DNA of 64,000 bases from Sphingosinicella sp041916975 (GCF_041916975.1 NZ_JAYRYK010000001.1:2418001-2482000), one strand, 5' to 3'. Positions 42,412-51,352 are shown, counted from the first letter of the stretch. Translations and numbers: made by a program. The notes: generated by a model from the sequence alone, not told the origin.

Positions 42412-42890
42412 CGGTTTCGATTCGTGTGGCCGGGCCCGCCGACCTGCCGCTGATCGCGCGGTTCATCCGCGATCTTGCCGAATATGAGAAGCTCGCGCAC
42501 GAGGTCCGCTTCGACGAGGCGAAGCTCGGCGAGAGGCTGTTCGGCTCGCGTCCCTACGCCGAGGTGCTGATCGCCGAGGATGACGGCACGCCTGTCGGCT
42601 TCGCGCTGTTCTTCCACAATTTCTCGACCTTCGAGGGACGGCCGGGCGTCTATCTCGAAGACCTGTTCGTCGTGCCTGAGGCGCGCGGCAAGGGGGTCGG
42701 CAAGATGCTGCTTTCCCGGCTCGCGGCGCTTGCGATCGAACGGGATTGCGCGCGCCTCGAATGGTCGGTGCTCGACTGGAACACGCCCGCGATCGACTTC
42801 TACCGTTCGCTCGGCGCACGGCCGATGGACGAGTGGACCGTCAACCGCGTCGATGGCGACGCGCTGAAGACGCTCGCTGCCTCAGGGTAA
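42408..42890 (+). CDS. GNAT acetyltransferase, spermidine/thialysine acetyltransferase-like
   Basis: 160 residues, GTG start in a GTGA overlap. Acetyl-CoA loop: LFVVPEARGKGVGKMLLSRLA. Flanking residues (FHNFSTFEGRPGVYLEDLFV; EWSVLDWNTPAIDFYRSLGA) are typical of the SSAT-like branch that acetylates diamines, polyamines or thialysine. The last 9 bp overlap the convergent M61 peptidase gene. Confidence 0.87.
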   Translation: MTVSIRVAGPADLPLIARFIRDLAEYEKLAHEVRFDEAKLGERLFGSRPYAEVLIAEDDGTPVGFALFFHNFSTFEGRPGVYLEDLFVVPEARGKGVGKMLLSRLAALAIERDCARLEWSVLDWNTPAIDFYRSLGARPMDEWTVNRVDGDALKTLAASG

Positions 42891-44783
42891 GGCTTCGAGC
42901 ACGCGGTCGAGCAGCGCTGGGCCGCTGCCGACGCGTTCGAGGTGCGGATAGCGGAGCCCGCCCGTATAGCCGAGGCGGATCGTGCGGTAGCGCGGGCCTT
43001 CCTTCAGCAGCAGCTCGATCGGGCTCTTGCCGTCCTTCGCGGCGGTGATCGTCGATTTGAAATCGGCCTCGTTGAACTCGCGACCGTTCACCGCCATGAT
43101 TCGCGTCGCGGTGGTCACGCCTTCGCGAAATAGCGCCCCGTCCCACACGACGTTGGAAATCGTGCCGGAAGCGTTGACCGTGATGCCGACAGAATGGCTG
43201 AGATCGGTAGCGCGGCTGCGCGCGTCGTTCGAAACCTGATAGGCACTCGGCGTTTCCTTGAAGACGAGCCGATAGCCGCTCTTCTCGATGCCGCCGAGCG
43301 GGGGTTTCGCGATCTCGTCGACGCGGGTTTTCAGGAAGGTCGCCCAGTCGTAAGGCGCGACGGCATCGAGCGCGGCGACGACGTCTTCGAACGCGTAGGT
43401 GACCGTGCCCCAATCCCCGTCACGCACGCCGAAGAAGCCGCGCGCGAAATCGTCGAGCGACTTCTTGCCGCCGGTCTTCTCGCGGATCAGCATGTCTGCT
43501 TCCATCCAGATCAGCGCGCCTTCGTTGTAATAGTCTTCCGAGCGCTGCCATGTGCGGAAGGCCTGCGGGCGGCGGGCGTTGGTGATGGGGTCGTTTGTGG
43601 TGTCGATGAGCGGCTTCCATGCGCGGCCGGGCTGCTGCTCATAGAAGGCGGCCTGGTTCGCGAACTCGCCGAGCACGACATCCTTGGGGATAAGCCCGGA
43701 GCGCGCAGCGAGCACCGAATCCCAGTAGCTCGTCTGCCCTTCGTAAACCCAGAGCAGGCTGTTCTGCATCGGCGTGCGATAATCGGGCGTCCAGAGATCG
43801 GCACCGCGGCGGAACTTGCCGTTCCAGCTGTGCGTGAATTCATGCGGGAGCAGTCCGCGCATCGCCGCCGTGTTGGCCCAGTCGGTGAAATAGGTGCGTG
43901 GCAGCGCATTCTCCGAGCTGCGATGATGTTCAAGGCCGATGCCGCCAAGCTCCGTGGAGAGCGCGAACAGGAACTCGTAGCGGTCGTAGTGGCGCGATCC
44001 GAAAAGCTTCACCGCCTGATCGACCATGCGCCGGTGCGCCTCGATCTGGTCGTTCGTGGCCGCAAGGTCACCGGGCCGATCGGCAAAGACGTTGAGGCGG
44101 ACATCGTGGCCTAGATCCCACGCCTTGTAGTTGCTCCCCGCGAACATGGGGCTGTCGACGAGCGTTTCGAAATCGGTCTCGGCGTAGCGGAGCGTGCTCC
44201 CGGTGCGCACGACGCCGTCGAGCGCGGCAACGCCCTGCCAGCCTTCGGGCAGTGTCACCGAGGGGCGCACGCGAATCTGCCGCGTGTAGTGGCCCGCCGG
44301 ATAGAGCGCGACCGTTTCCCACTGCAGGTTCAGCATTTCCGCCGTCACGCTGACGCGGCCCTGATTGCCCTCGGTGGGCGAGAGATACTGGAAACGGATA
44401 TCGAGCGCCTTCGCGCCCTTCGGGACATCGACGGTGAAGGCATAGACGTCGCGCGGATCGCGCTTCCACGGCACGGGCTTCCCGCCCGCGCTGATCGTGA
44501 GCCCCGCCAGCGCGGCGATCGGCCCGCGCGGCGCGTGCTTGCCGGGGAGCCATTCGGGGTAGCGCAGCGTCAGCGGCCCCGGCGCGGCAACCGGGATCTG
44601 CTGGCGGACGCCGAGAATACGGCGCGCCGTATCGCTGGCATCGACATCGAGCGTCATCACGCCCGGATAGCGAATGTCCTCAGCCGGGCGTTCCGGATGC
44701 ACATAGACCGGTGTTCGGGGGAGGCTGTTTTCAGCGGCGGCGGGCGCCGCCAGAAGGATCAGGAACGAACAGAACGCACGCAA
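42882..44783 (-). CDS. M61-family metallopeptidase with PDZ domain
   Basis: 633 residues with a signal peptide (MRAFCSFLILLAAPAAA). An N-terminal beta domain precedes the thermolysin-like core with zinc motif LLPHEFTHSWNGKFRR and downstream Glu in WVYEGQTSYW. A C-terminal PDZ-like domain ends the protein. M61 enzymes (glycyl aminopeptidase type) act in the periplasm or outside. Confidence 0.92.
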   Translation of the reverse strand: MRAFCSFLILLAAPAAAENSLPRTPVYVHPERPAEDIRYPGVMTLDVDASDTARRILGVRQQIPVAAPGPLTLRYPEWLPGKHAPRGPIAALAGLTISAGGKPVPWKRDPRDVYAFTVDVPKGAKALDIRFQYLSPTEGNQGRVSVTAEMLNLQWETVALYPAGHYTRQIRVRPSVTLPEGWQGVAALDGVVRTGSTLRYAETDFETLVDSPMFAGSNYKAWDLGHDVRLNVFADRPGDLAATNDQIEAHRRMVDQAVKLFGSRHYDRYEFLFALSTELGGIGLEHHRSSENALPRTYFTDWANTAAMRGLLPHEFTHSWNGKFRRGADLWTPDYRTPMQNSLLWVYEGQTSYWDSVLAARSGLIPKDVVLGEFANQAAFYEQQPGRAWKPLIDTTNDPITNARRPQAFRTWQRSEDYYNEGALIWMEADMLIREKTGGKKSLDDFARGFFGVRDGDWGTVTYAFEDVVAALDAVAPYDWATFLKTRVDEIAKPPLGGIEKSGYRLVFKETPSAYQVSNDARSRATDLSHSVGITVNASGTISNVVWDGALFREGVTTATRIMAVNGREFNEADFKSTITAAKDGKSPIELLLKEGPRYRTIRLGYTGGLRYPHLERVGSGPALLDRVLEALP

Positions 44784-44845
44784 GACAGTCTCCCCGAGAA
44801 ATGACTTTCCGCGAGGAATGACGGAATTGTTTCAGCCGGTAAAGC

Positions 44846-45379
44846 TCAGCCCTTGGTCTTCGCGCGCTCGACGCCGTCCAGAATGAGCTGGCGTGCCTTG
44901 TCTGCATCACCCCAGCCGTTCAGCTTTGCCCACTTGCCGGGTTCGAGGTCCTTGTAGTGCTCGAAGAAGTGCTCGATCTGGCGCAGCACGATCGGCGGCA
45001 GGTCGCTGTGGTTGGTGACGTTGCCGTAGTAGGGGAAGGTCGAATCGACCGGCACGGTAAGCAGCTTCTCGTCGCCGCCCTTGTCGTCTTCCATCATCAG
45101 CACGCCGACCGGGCGCACGCGGATGACCGCCCCCGGGATGATCGGCGAGCGCGTGATGACGAGCGCGTCGAGCGGATCGCCGTCCTCGCCCAGCGTGTGG
45201 GGGATGAAGCCGTAGTTCGCCGGATAGCGCATCGGCGTGTGCAGGATGCGGTCCACGAAGATGGCGCCCGAGTCCTTGTCGAACTCGTATTTCACCGGTT
45301 CGCCGCCGATCGGCACCTCGATGATCACATTGAGTTCGTGGGGCGGGTTCGGTCCGACGGGAATCTTCGATATATCCAT
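44846..45379 (-). CDS. ppa: inorganic pyrophosphatase
   Basis: 177 residues, family I. Metal-binding DEDGDPLDALVIT-type motif is seen as LGEDGDPLDALVIT, with active-site segments IEVPIGGEPVKYEFDKDSGA and YPANYGFIPHT. It pulls biosynthetic reactions by hydrolysing pyrophosphate. A 7-bp hairpin stem (45395-45421) sits 16 bp upstream of its ATG. Confidence 0.97.
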   Translation of the reverse strand: MDISKIPVGPNPPHELNVIIEVPIGGEPVKYEFDKDSGAIFVDRILHTPMRYPANYGFIPHTLGEDGDPLDALVITRSPIIPGAVIRVRPVGVLMMEDDKGGDEKLLTVPVDSTFPYYGNVTNHSDLPPIVLRQIEHFFEHYKDLEPGKWAKLNGWGDADKARQLILDGVERAKTKG

Positions 45380-45394
45380 GGCGCGCGGCGTTTA

Positions 45395-45421
45395 GCGGTT
45401 CTTCGCGCCGAAGGGAACCGC
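45395..45421. promoter_or_regulatory. hairpin in the divergent ppa-hisS region
   Basis: GCGGTTC (45395-45401) and GAACCGC (45415-45421) form a perfect stem, with inner TTCG/CGAA pairing possible. It would lie in the ppa 5' leader. No T-tract follows; the role is unknown. Confidence 0.35.
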
Positions 45422-45494
45422 CGAATGTTGCGTCGCAGCAGAAATCGTATGAACGGTTCCCACGGCCCCCGAACCCGTCTAAAGCGCGGCGCTT

Positions 45495-46793
45495 ATGAGC
45501 AGCAAGATTCAGGCCGTGCGCGGCACGCAGGACATGGTGGGCGAAGACGCCGCGCGCTTCGACGTGGTGGTGGAAACGTTCACGCGCGTGCGCAGGCTCT
45601 ATGGCTTCCGCCCGGTGCAGGTGCCGGTGTTCGAATTCACCGGCGTGTTCGCGCGCTCGCTCGGCGAGACCACCGATGTGGTTTCGAAGGAAATGTACAC
45701 GTTCGAGGACCGCGGCGGCGAATCGCTGACACTGCGCCCCGAGTTCACGGCGGGTATCGCGCGCGCCTACATTTCGAACGGCTGGCAGCAGCACGCGCCG
45801 ATGAAGCTTTCGGCCTGGGGACCGGCGTTCCGCTACGAACGGCCGCAGAAGGGCCGTTTCCGGCAGTTCCACCAGCTCGACGCGGAAATCCTGGGGTCGG
45901 GCGAACCGGCGGCGGACGTGGAAATCATCGCCTTCGCGCAGCACCTGCTCGATGAACTCGGGCTTCAGGGCAAGACGGTGCTGAACCTCAACACGCTCGG
46001 CGACCCTGAGACGCGCGCTGCGTGGCAGGCGGCGCTGATCGCGCACTTCTCGGCGCATCGCGATGCACTTTCCGCCGAGAGCCGCGACCGGCTGGAGAAG
46101 AACCCGCTGCGCATCCTCGACAGCAAGGACGCCGCCGACAAGGCGCTCGTCGCCGATGCGCCCAGGATCGACGCCTATATGTCCGCCGAGGCGGGCGCGT
46201 GGTTCGATGCCGTGCGCAAGGGCCTCGACGCGGCAGGCGTCGCCTATCAGCGGAACGAAGCGCTGGTGCGCGGTCTCGATTATTATCGCCACACGACGTT
46301 CGAGTTCATCACCGAGCATCTGGGTGCGCAGGGCACGGTGCTCGGCGGCGGGCGCTATGACGGGCTGATGGAAGCGCTCGGCGGGCCGCACACGCCGTGC
46401 GTCGGCTGGGCGGCCGGAATCGAGCGGCTTGCGATGCTGATCGCGGCGCCGGCGGAGGACTTTATCGATGTCGCGGTCGTGCCAGATGGTCAGGCTGATG
46501 GCTTGGAGAGCATTTGTATCGACATTGCTACTCGGCTCCGGCGTAATGGGATCAGGACTGATTTTCCTTTTCGAGGGAACACCAAGAAGAGGGTTGAAGC
46601 AGCTAAACGTCGAGGTGCGCGCTCCATCCTCTTTGTAAAAGACGTAAGCCAGCTGCCGGGCAGCCTGCATTTGTCGCGTGTTTCGATGACGAGTGAAGAG
46701 CTTGGTGACTTAATGAACAGAGTGCTCTCAGCCTTGCCTCCGGGCTACAGCCATATTTCGGGCAGCAATCTCAGCGAAGATCGTAACGTATGA
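45495..46793 (+). CDS. hisS: histidyl-tRNA synthetase with a compositionally foreign C-terminal domain
   Basis: 432 residues. The class II core is typical: AVRGTQDM start, motif 2 APMKLSAWGPAFRYERPQKG, and histidine-binding RGLDYYRHTTFEF. The anticodon-binding domain begins near FIDVAVVPDG. From about 46480 to the stop the DNA changes: 46501-46790 is about 52% GC by hand count, against 75% for the 60 bp at 46381. It uses AGG, CGA, GTA, AAA and ATT codons rare in neighbours. The protein tail (LSRVSMTSEELGDLMNRVLS ...) is also unlike the usual HisRS ending. The stop overlaps prfA by 4 bp. Confidence 0.95.
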   Translation: MSSKIQAVRGTQDMVGEDAARFDVVVETFTRVRRLYGFRPVQVPVFEFTGVFARSLGETTDVVSKEMYTFEDRGGESLTLRPEFTAGIARAYISNGWQQHAPMKLSAWGPAFRYERPQKGRFRQFHQLDAEILGSGEPAADVEIIAFAQHLLDELGLQGKTVLNLNTLGDPETRAAWQAALIAHFSAHRDALSAESRDRLEKNPLRILDSKDAADKALVADAPRIDAYMSAEAGAWFDAVRKGLDAAGVAYQRNEALVRGLDYYRHTTFEFITEHLGAQGTVLGGGRYDGLMEALGGPHTPCVGWAAGIERLAMLIAAPAEDFIDVAVVPDGQADGLESICIDIATRLRRNGIRTDFPFRGNTKKRVEAAKRRGARSILFVKDVSQLPGSLHLSRVSMTSEELGDLMNRVLSALPPGYSHISGSNLSEDRNV

Positions 46794-47878
46794 GCGGCGT
46801 TCCCACCGCGCGCATCCGACAGATCGAGGCGCGCTATGCCGAGCTGACCGAGCAGATGTCGGCGGGCGATCTTCCGGCCGAGAAGTTCGTCGCGCTTTCC
46901 AAGGAATACGCCGAGCTGAAGCCCGTCGCCGAGGCGGCGGGAACCGTGCGTGCGATGCGCGACGAGGCGGAGAGCCTCACCGCAATGGTGAACGGCGGCG
47001 AGACCGACCGCGAGATGGTGGCGCTTGCCGAGGAAGAGCTGCAGTCTCTGAAGGAACAGCTCCCCGAGGCCGAGAAGGCGCTCGCCGTGCTGCTGCTGCC
47101 GAAGGACATGGCGGACGAACGCTCGGCGATCCTCGAAATCCGCGCCGGCACCGGCGGCGAGGAAGCGGCGCTGTTCGCGGCCGATCTCTACCGCATGTAC
47201 CAGCGCTATGCCGAAACGCAGGGCTGGCGCGTTGAGACGATGGAAATGTCGTCGGCCGACGCGGGCGGCTTCAAGGAAGTCATTGCGAACGTCACCGGCC
47301 AGGGCGTGTTCGCCCAGCTGAAGTTCGAAAGCGGCGTGCACCGCGTGCAGCGCGTGCCGGCGACCGAGGCTTCCGGGCGCATCCACACGTCCGCCGCGAC
47401 GGTGGCGGTGCTGCCGGAAGCCGAGGATGTCGATGTCCAGATCGAGGAAAAAGACCTCCGCATCGACGTGTTCCGTTCGTCCGGCCCCGGCGGCCAGTCG
47501 GTGAACACCACCGACAGCGCCGTGCGCATCACGCACCTTCCCACGGGCCTCGTCGTCAGCCAGCAGGACGAAAAGAGCCAGCACAAGAACAAGGCGAAGG
47601 CGCTGAAAGTGCTGCGCGCGCGCCTCTTTGAGCTGGAGCGCGAGAAGCTGGCGAACGAACGCGCCGGCGCGCGCAAGTCGATGGTCGGCTCGGGCGACCG
47701 TTCGGAGCGTATCCGCACGTACAATTATCCGCAGGGGCGCGTCACCGATCACCGCATCAACCTGACGCTGCACCGGCTGCCGGAGATCATGGAAGGCGGA
47801 GGACTCGGTGAACTCGTCGCCGCGCTCATCGCCGAGGACCAGGCGGCGCGGCTCGCGAACCTGAATGAAGGCGCTTGA
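46790..47878 (+). CDS. prfA: peptide chain release factor 1
   Basis: 362 residues. The GGQ motif is at 234-236 (SGPGGQSVNTTDS), the PxT-type stop-recognition loop is within RVQRVPATEASGRIHTS, and AVRITHLPTG follows. It terminates at UAA/UAG. The GGQ Gln is the target of the PrmC methyltransferase encoded just downstream (14-bp overlap). Confidence 0.97.
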   Translation: MSGVPTARIRQIEARYAELTEQMSAGDLPAEKFVALSKEYAELKPVAEAAGTVRAMRDEAESLTAMVNGGETDREMVALAEEELQSLKEQLPEAEKALAVLLLPKDMADERSAILEIRAGTGGEEAALFAADLYRMYQRYAETQGWRVETMEMSSADAGGFKEVIANVTGQGVFAQLKFESGVHRVQRVPATEASGRIHTSAATVAVLPEAEDVDVQIEEKDLRIDVFRSSGPGGQSVNTTDSAVRITHLPTGLVVSQQDEKSQHKNKAKALKVLRARLFELEREKLANERAGARKSMVGSGDRSERIRTYNYPQGRVTDHRINLTLHRLPEIMEGGGLGELVAALIAEDQAARLANLNEGA

Positions 47879-48689
47879 TCTCGTAAGGGATGCGGCGGCG
47901 CGGATCGGCGGAGAAACGCCGCGCCTCGATGCCGAACTGATCGTCGCCCACGCGCTCGGGATCAGCCGCGAGGCATTGCTGCTCGGCAATCCGGAGGCTT
48001 CGGCGGAGGCGGCTGAGCCGTTCATCGCCCGGCGCGCGGCGGGCGAGCCCGTCGCCTACATCCTCGGGCGGCAGGAATTCTGGTCCCTCGACCTGGAGGT
48101 GGGACCGGGCATCCTCGTGCCGCGCGGCGACACCGAAACGCTGATAGCGGCGGCGCAGGGGCTGTTTCCGGCGGATGTGGCGCTTCGCGTGCTCGATCTT
48201 GGCACGGGTTCAGGTGCGCTCGCGCTCGCCGCGCTTGCCGAATGGCCACGGGCCAACGCGCTTGCGACGGACGTGTCCGATACCGCACTCGCCGTTGCCG
48301 CGTGGAATGCGGAGCGGCTCGGCTTTTCGGCGCGTTGCCAGTTCCTGAAAGCCGACTGGGCCGAAGGCGTCGAAGGGCGCTTCTCTTTAATCCTCTCGAA
48401 TCCGCCCTATATCGGAGAGGACGAAGCGACCGGCCCCGGCGTGCGCGAATACGAGCCGCACGGCGCGCTTTTCGCGGGGCCGGACGGGCTTGATGCCTAT
48501 CGGCGCATTGTTCCGGCACTCCCGGCATTGCTGGCAGCGGACGGCGCGGCGATCCTCGAGATCGGATGGAAGCAGGCGGAGGCGGTTCTGGCGCTGGGGC
48601 ACGAAGCGGGGCTGGGCGGCGCGGTGGAACGCGACCTTGCCGGTCGGGATCGGGCGGTCGTTTTCCGTCGCATCGCCTCTGTTTTTTGA
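47865..48689 (+). CDS. prmC: protein-(glutamine-N5) methyltransferase, release factor-specific
   Basis: 274 residues. N-terminal helical domain, then a SAM-binding Rossmann fold (VLDLGTGSGALALA) and the catalytic NPPY at 179-182. It methylates the GGQ glutamine of release factors. The start overlaps prfA by 14 bp. Confidence 0.95.
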   Translation: MKALDLVRDAAARIGGETPRLDAELIVAHALGISREALLLGNPEASAEAAEPFIARRAAGEPVAYILGRQEFWSLDLEVGPGILVPRGDTETLIAAAQGLFPADVALRVLDLGTGSGALALAALAEWPRANALATDVSDTALAVAAWNAERLGFSARCQFLKADWAEGVEGRFSLILSNPPYIGEDEATGPGVREYEPHGALFAGPDGLDAYRRIVPALPALLAADGAAILEIGWKQAEAVLALGHEAGLGGAVERDLAGRDRAVVFRRIASVF

Positions 48690-48874
48690 CTTGGAATGCG
48701 ATTGCAATGCCGCTAGAGCGGCTGTGCATGGGCGAGGACGATGATCCCCTCGCCGGGCACTTACGATAGGCAGAATCGTTTGGCGGTCGCTTCCGGACCT
48801 TTGCGTGGTTGGCCGCGCATATCCTGAACAACGACAGTCGGCTCGGCCGGCAGTATCGGGGAAAAGAGTATTTC

Positions 48875-49768
48875 ATGAGAAATGGGCAGCAGCAGTCCGG
48901 TCGGCGTCGTGGGCGCGGCAATCCGCGTCCCCAGCAGGGCGGCGGTCGTGAGATGGGCAACCGCAACATGGAGCCGCGGCAGCGCGGCAATGCGCTTCAG
49001 CTGCTCGAGAAATACACCAACCTCGCGCGCGAGGCGCATCAGCAAGGCGAGCGCGTCCAGGCCGAATATTATCTGCAGTACGCAGACCATTACCACCGCG
49101 TCGTCGCCGAGATGCGCGCCCGGCAGGAAGAGCGTCAGTCGCAGTACCAGCAGCACAACGATCGTCCCGATCGCCGCGGCCGCGAGCATGAAGATCGCGA
49201 TATCCGCGACGAGGATGATGACGGCGACGACGAGGGCGATGAGGATGAAGAGGGCGAGGGGGATAACCGCGCGCCCGTCCAAAACAATCGCCAGGAGCGT
49301 CAGCGGTTCGAGCCGCGCCAGCAGCGTCAGGACCGCCCGGAACGTCAGGACCGCGACCGTCAGGAACGCCCGGAGCGAGCGGAACGTCAGGACCGCCCGG
49401 AACGCCAGGATCGCGAGCGTCAGGAGCGCGACCGTCCCGAACGGTCCGAGCGTCAGGAGCGGTATGAACAACCCCGTCCCGCGCCCCAGCCCCGTACGGC
49501 GCCTCAGCCCGCCGCCGACGAGCGCGAGGATGAAGGTGCGCTCCGCACGCTCGCCCGCAGCGCGCGCCGCGCCGATGCCGAAGAGCCTGTGGTCGCGGAA
49601 GCGCCCAAGCGGCGCGGCCGTCCCCCCGCGCAGCCCAAGCCGGTAGCCCCGGCAGCAGCCGAAGCGCCGGTCGCGGCTCCCGTTGCCGTGGAAGCCGAGG
49701 ACGAGAAGCCGCGCCGTCCGCGCGGGCGTCCGCGCAAGGTTCAGCCCGTCGAGACCGTCGACGCCTGA
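48875..49768 (+). CDS. DUF4167 domain protein with acidic and RQDRPE-rich repeats
   Basis: 297 residues. The conserved N-terminal DUF4167 part (MRNGQQQSGRRRGRG ... ALQLLEKYTNLAREAHQQG ... YLQYADHYHRVV) covers about residues 1-85. An acidic run (DEDDDGDDEGDEDEEGEGD, about 112-131) is followed by degenerate arrays of RQDRPE/RQER units (about 140-200) and an Ala/Pro-rich, basic C-terminus. Likely an RNA- or nucleic-acid-associated disordered protein; function unknown. The 185-bp upstream gap contains a GCCGCTAGAGCGGC palindrome (48710-48723). Confidence 0.85.
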   Translation: MRNGQQQSGRRRGRGNPRPQQGGGREMGNRNMEPRQRGNALQLLEKYTNLAREAHQQGERVQAEYYLQYADHYHRVVAEMRARQEERQSQYQQHNDRPDRRGREHEDRDIRDEDDDGDDEGDEDEEGEGDNRAPVQNNRQERQRFEPRQQRQDRPERQDRDRQERPERAERQDRPERQDRERQERDRPERSERQERYEQPRPAPQPRTAPQPAADEREDEGALRTLARSARRADAEEPVVAEAPKRRGRPPAQPKPVAPAAAEAPVAAPVAVEAEDEKPRRPRGRPRKVQPVETVDA

Positions 49769-49807
49769 GTTCTGCGGGCCGGACCGGGTCTTGGGCCTGC
49801 AACGCAA

Positions 49808-49836
49808 GGTTCATGTTTCCGTCACGGGAACTTCAT
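49808..49836 (+). promoter_or_regulatory. PHO box upstream of the phosphate-type porin
   Basis: Three heptamers in 11-bp register, GGTTCAT (49808), CCGTCAC (49819) and ACTTCAT (49830), resemble PhoB half-sites (consensus CTGTCAT). They sit 52 bp before the porin ATG. Confidence 0.5.
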
Positions 49837-49887
49837 GCTAGCGCCCCCGCGCGTACCGCACGAGCGGTCGCGTTGAAGGGGACGGTC

Positions 49888-51249
49888 ATGACCACGCGCC
49901 ACGCTGCATTGGTTCTTGTCGGTCTGTCTGCAAGCCTGCCGACAACGGCGATGGCGCAGACGGACTCGGTGACGCTCGAACAGGCGGTTGCGAAACTCAC
50001 CGCGCTGCAGGCGCAGCTCGAAGCGGTGCAGGCGGAAGTCGCGGCACTGCGTGCGCAGGCAGCGGCGAAGGAACAGAAGCCCCAGCAGCAGGCAGCTGCA
50101 ACGCCTCCCCCCGCGCCCAGCGATCCGATCAAGGTCAGCTGGAAGGGCGCACCCGAGATCTCCGCGAAAGGCTGGAGCTTCAAGCCGCGTGGGCGGCTGC
50201 AACTTGATGTCGCGAATGTGTCGCACCCGGCGGGCATCGCAGACAGCGGCCTCGGTTTCTCGAACGAAGTGCGGCGCGCCTATCTCGGCGTGCAAGGCAC
50301 GATGCCGGGCGGCTTCGGCTATCGCATGGATATCGATTTCGCCCCCGGTTCGCCTGAATTCCAGGAAGCCTATATCGACTACACGCGCGGCCGGACGACG
50401 ATCACGGTCGGGCAGCACAATGGCTTCCAGAGTCTCGAGGAGCTGACGAGCGACGTCAACACGAGCTTCATGGAGCGCGCGGCGTTCACCGATGCGTTCG
50501 GCTTCGAGCGGCGGCTCGGGATCTCGGCACAGTATCGCGGCAAGGCGCTGCTGCTGCAGGGCGGCGTGTTCACCGACAACATCGCCGATCTCTCCGACGA
50601 TGCGAACAGCAGCTATGGCTTCGACGGGCGAATCGTGTTCGCGCCAAAGATGGACGGCACGCAGCTCCACGTCGGTGCCTCCGCGCACTACCGCGACGCG
50701 GGTGCCGTCGGCGCGGGCACGCGCTATCGCCAGCGGCCGCAGGTGCACACCACCGACGTGCGCTTCCTCGCGACGCCCGCGCTGCCGGTGACGGCGGAGA
50801 CGAACTACGGGCTGGAACTCGCAGCGATTTCCGGGCCGTTCTACGCCGCGGCCGAAACACACTGGATGAACGTGTCGCTCGCGGGTGCCGCCGATCCCAC
50901 TTTCTTCGGCGGCTACGTCGAAGGCGGCTGGCTGATCACCGGCGAATCGCGCGGCTACAAGGACGGCGCCTTCGATCGCATCAAGGTCGCGAATCCGGTT
51001 TCGGACGGCGGTATCGGCGCCTTCGCGCTCAGCGTGCGCTACGATCATCTCGATCTCAGCGATGCCGGGATCGTCGGCGGACGCCAGCAGGGCTATCTCG
51101 CATCGTTGATCTGGAAGCCCACCGACTATGTGCTGTTCGCGCTGAACGGTGGGCGGCTGGTCTACGACGATGCCGCAGTTGCTGGGACGGGCGGCGACAG
51201 GGATTACGGCGCGACCGTCGTCGGTCTCCGCAGCCAGATCGATTTCTAG
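49888..51249 (+). CDS. phosphate-selective porin, OprO/OprP family
   Basis: 453 residues with a signal peptide ending TTAMAQ. A coiled-coil trimerisation segment (about 30-65, with QAQLEAVQAEVAALRAQ) precedes a beta-barrel (GRLQLDVANV; RRAYLGVQGTMPGGFGYRMD) that ends with the outer-membrane terminal Phe (SQIDF). OprO/P porins bring phosphate or polyphosphate across the outer membrane. A PHO box upstream supports this. The TAG stop is contributed by the adjacent palindromic element. Confidence 0.88.
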   Translation: MTTRHAALVLVGLSASLPTTAMAQTDSVTLEQAVAKLTALQAQLEAVQAEVAALRAQAAAKEQKPQQQAAATPPPAPSDPIKVSWKGAPEISAKGWSFKPRGRLQLDVANVSHPAGIADSGLGFSNEVRRAYLGVQGTMPGGFGYRMDIDFAPGSPEFQEAYIDYTRGRTTITVGQHNGFQSLEELTSDVNTSFMERAAFTDAFGFERRLGISAQYRGKALLLQGGVFTDNIADLSDDANSSYGFDGRIVFAPKMDGTQLHVGASAHYRDAGAVGAGTRYRQRPQVHTTDVRFLATPALPVTAETNYGLELAAISGPFYAAAETHWMNVSLAGAADPTFFGGYVEGGWLITGESRGYKDGAFDRIKVANPVSDGGIGAFALSVRYDHLDLSDAGIVGGRQQGYLASLIWKPTDYVLFALNGGRLVYDDAAVAGTGGDRDYGATVVGLRSQIDF

Positions 51250-51352
51250 AGCAAGCTGCGTGATTTCGGGATCACGCTGCTTGCTCCATCTCTTTATTGT
51301 CGCATCGTTTGTGGCGGAAAACCGGTTCCCACTTTTCCGCACGATGCTCTAG
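51246..51352. repeat. RIME-like intergenic palindromic element
   Basis: 107 bp bounded by CTAGAGCA and its exact inverse TGCTCTAG. It contains two large palindromes: 51249-51264 with 51271-51286 (15 of 16 paired), and GCATCGT...ACGATGC (51302-51308 with 51341-51347) enclosing GCGGAAAA...TTTTCCGC. Size and two-palindrome build resemble the RIME elements known from rhizobia, including the AAAACCGGTTCCCACTTTTC core. It fills the whole gap between two convergent genes and may act as their terminator. Confidence 0.7.

Noticed and set aside
49320..49460. CRISPR-like array because of recurring CGTCAGGACCGCCCGGAACG units
   Set aside because: Repeats are contiguous, degenerate and in frame with the DUF4167 protein; no spacers.
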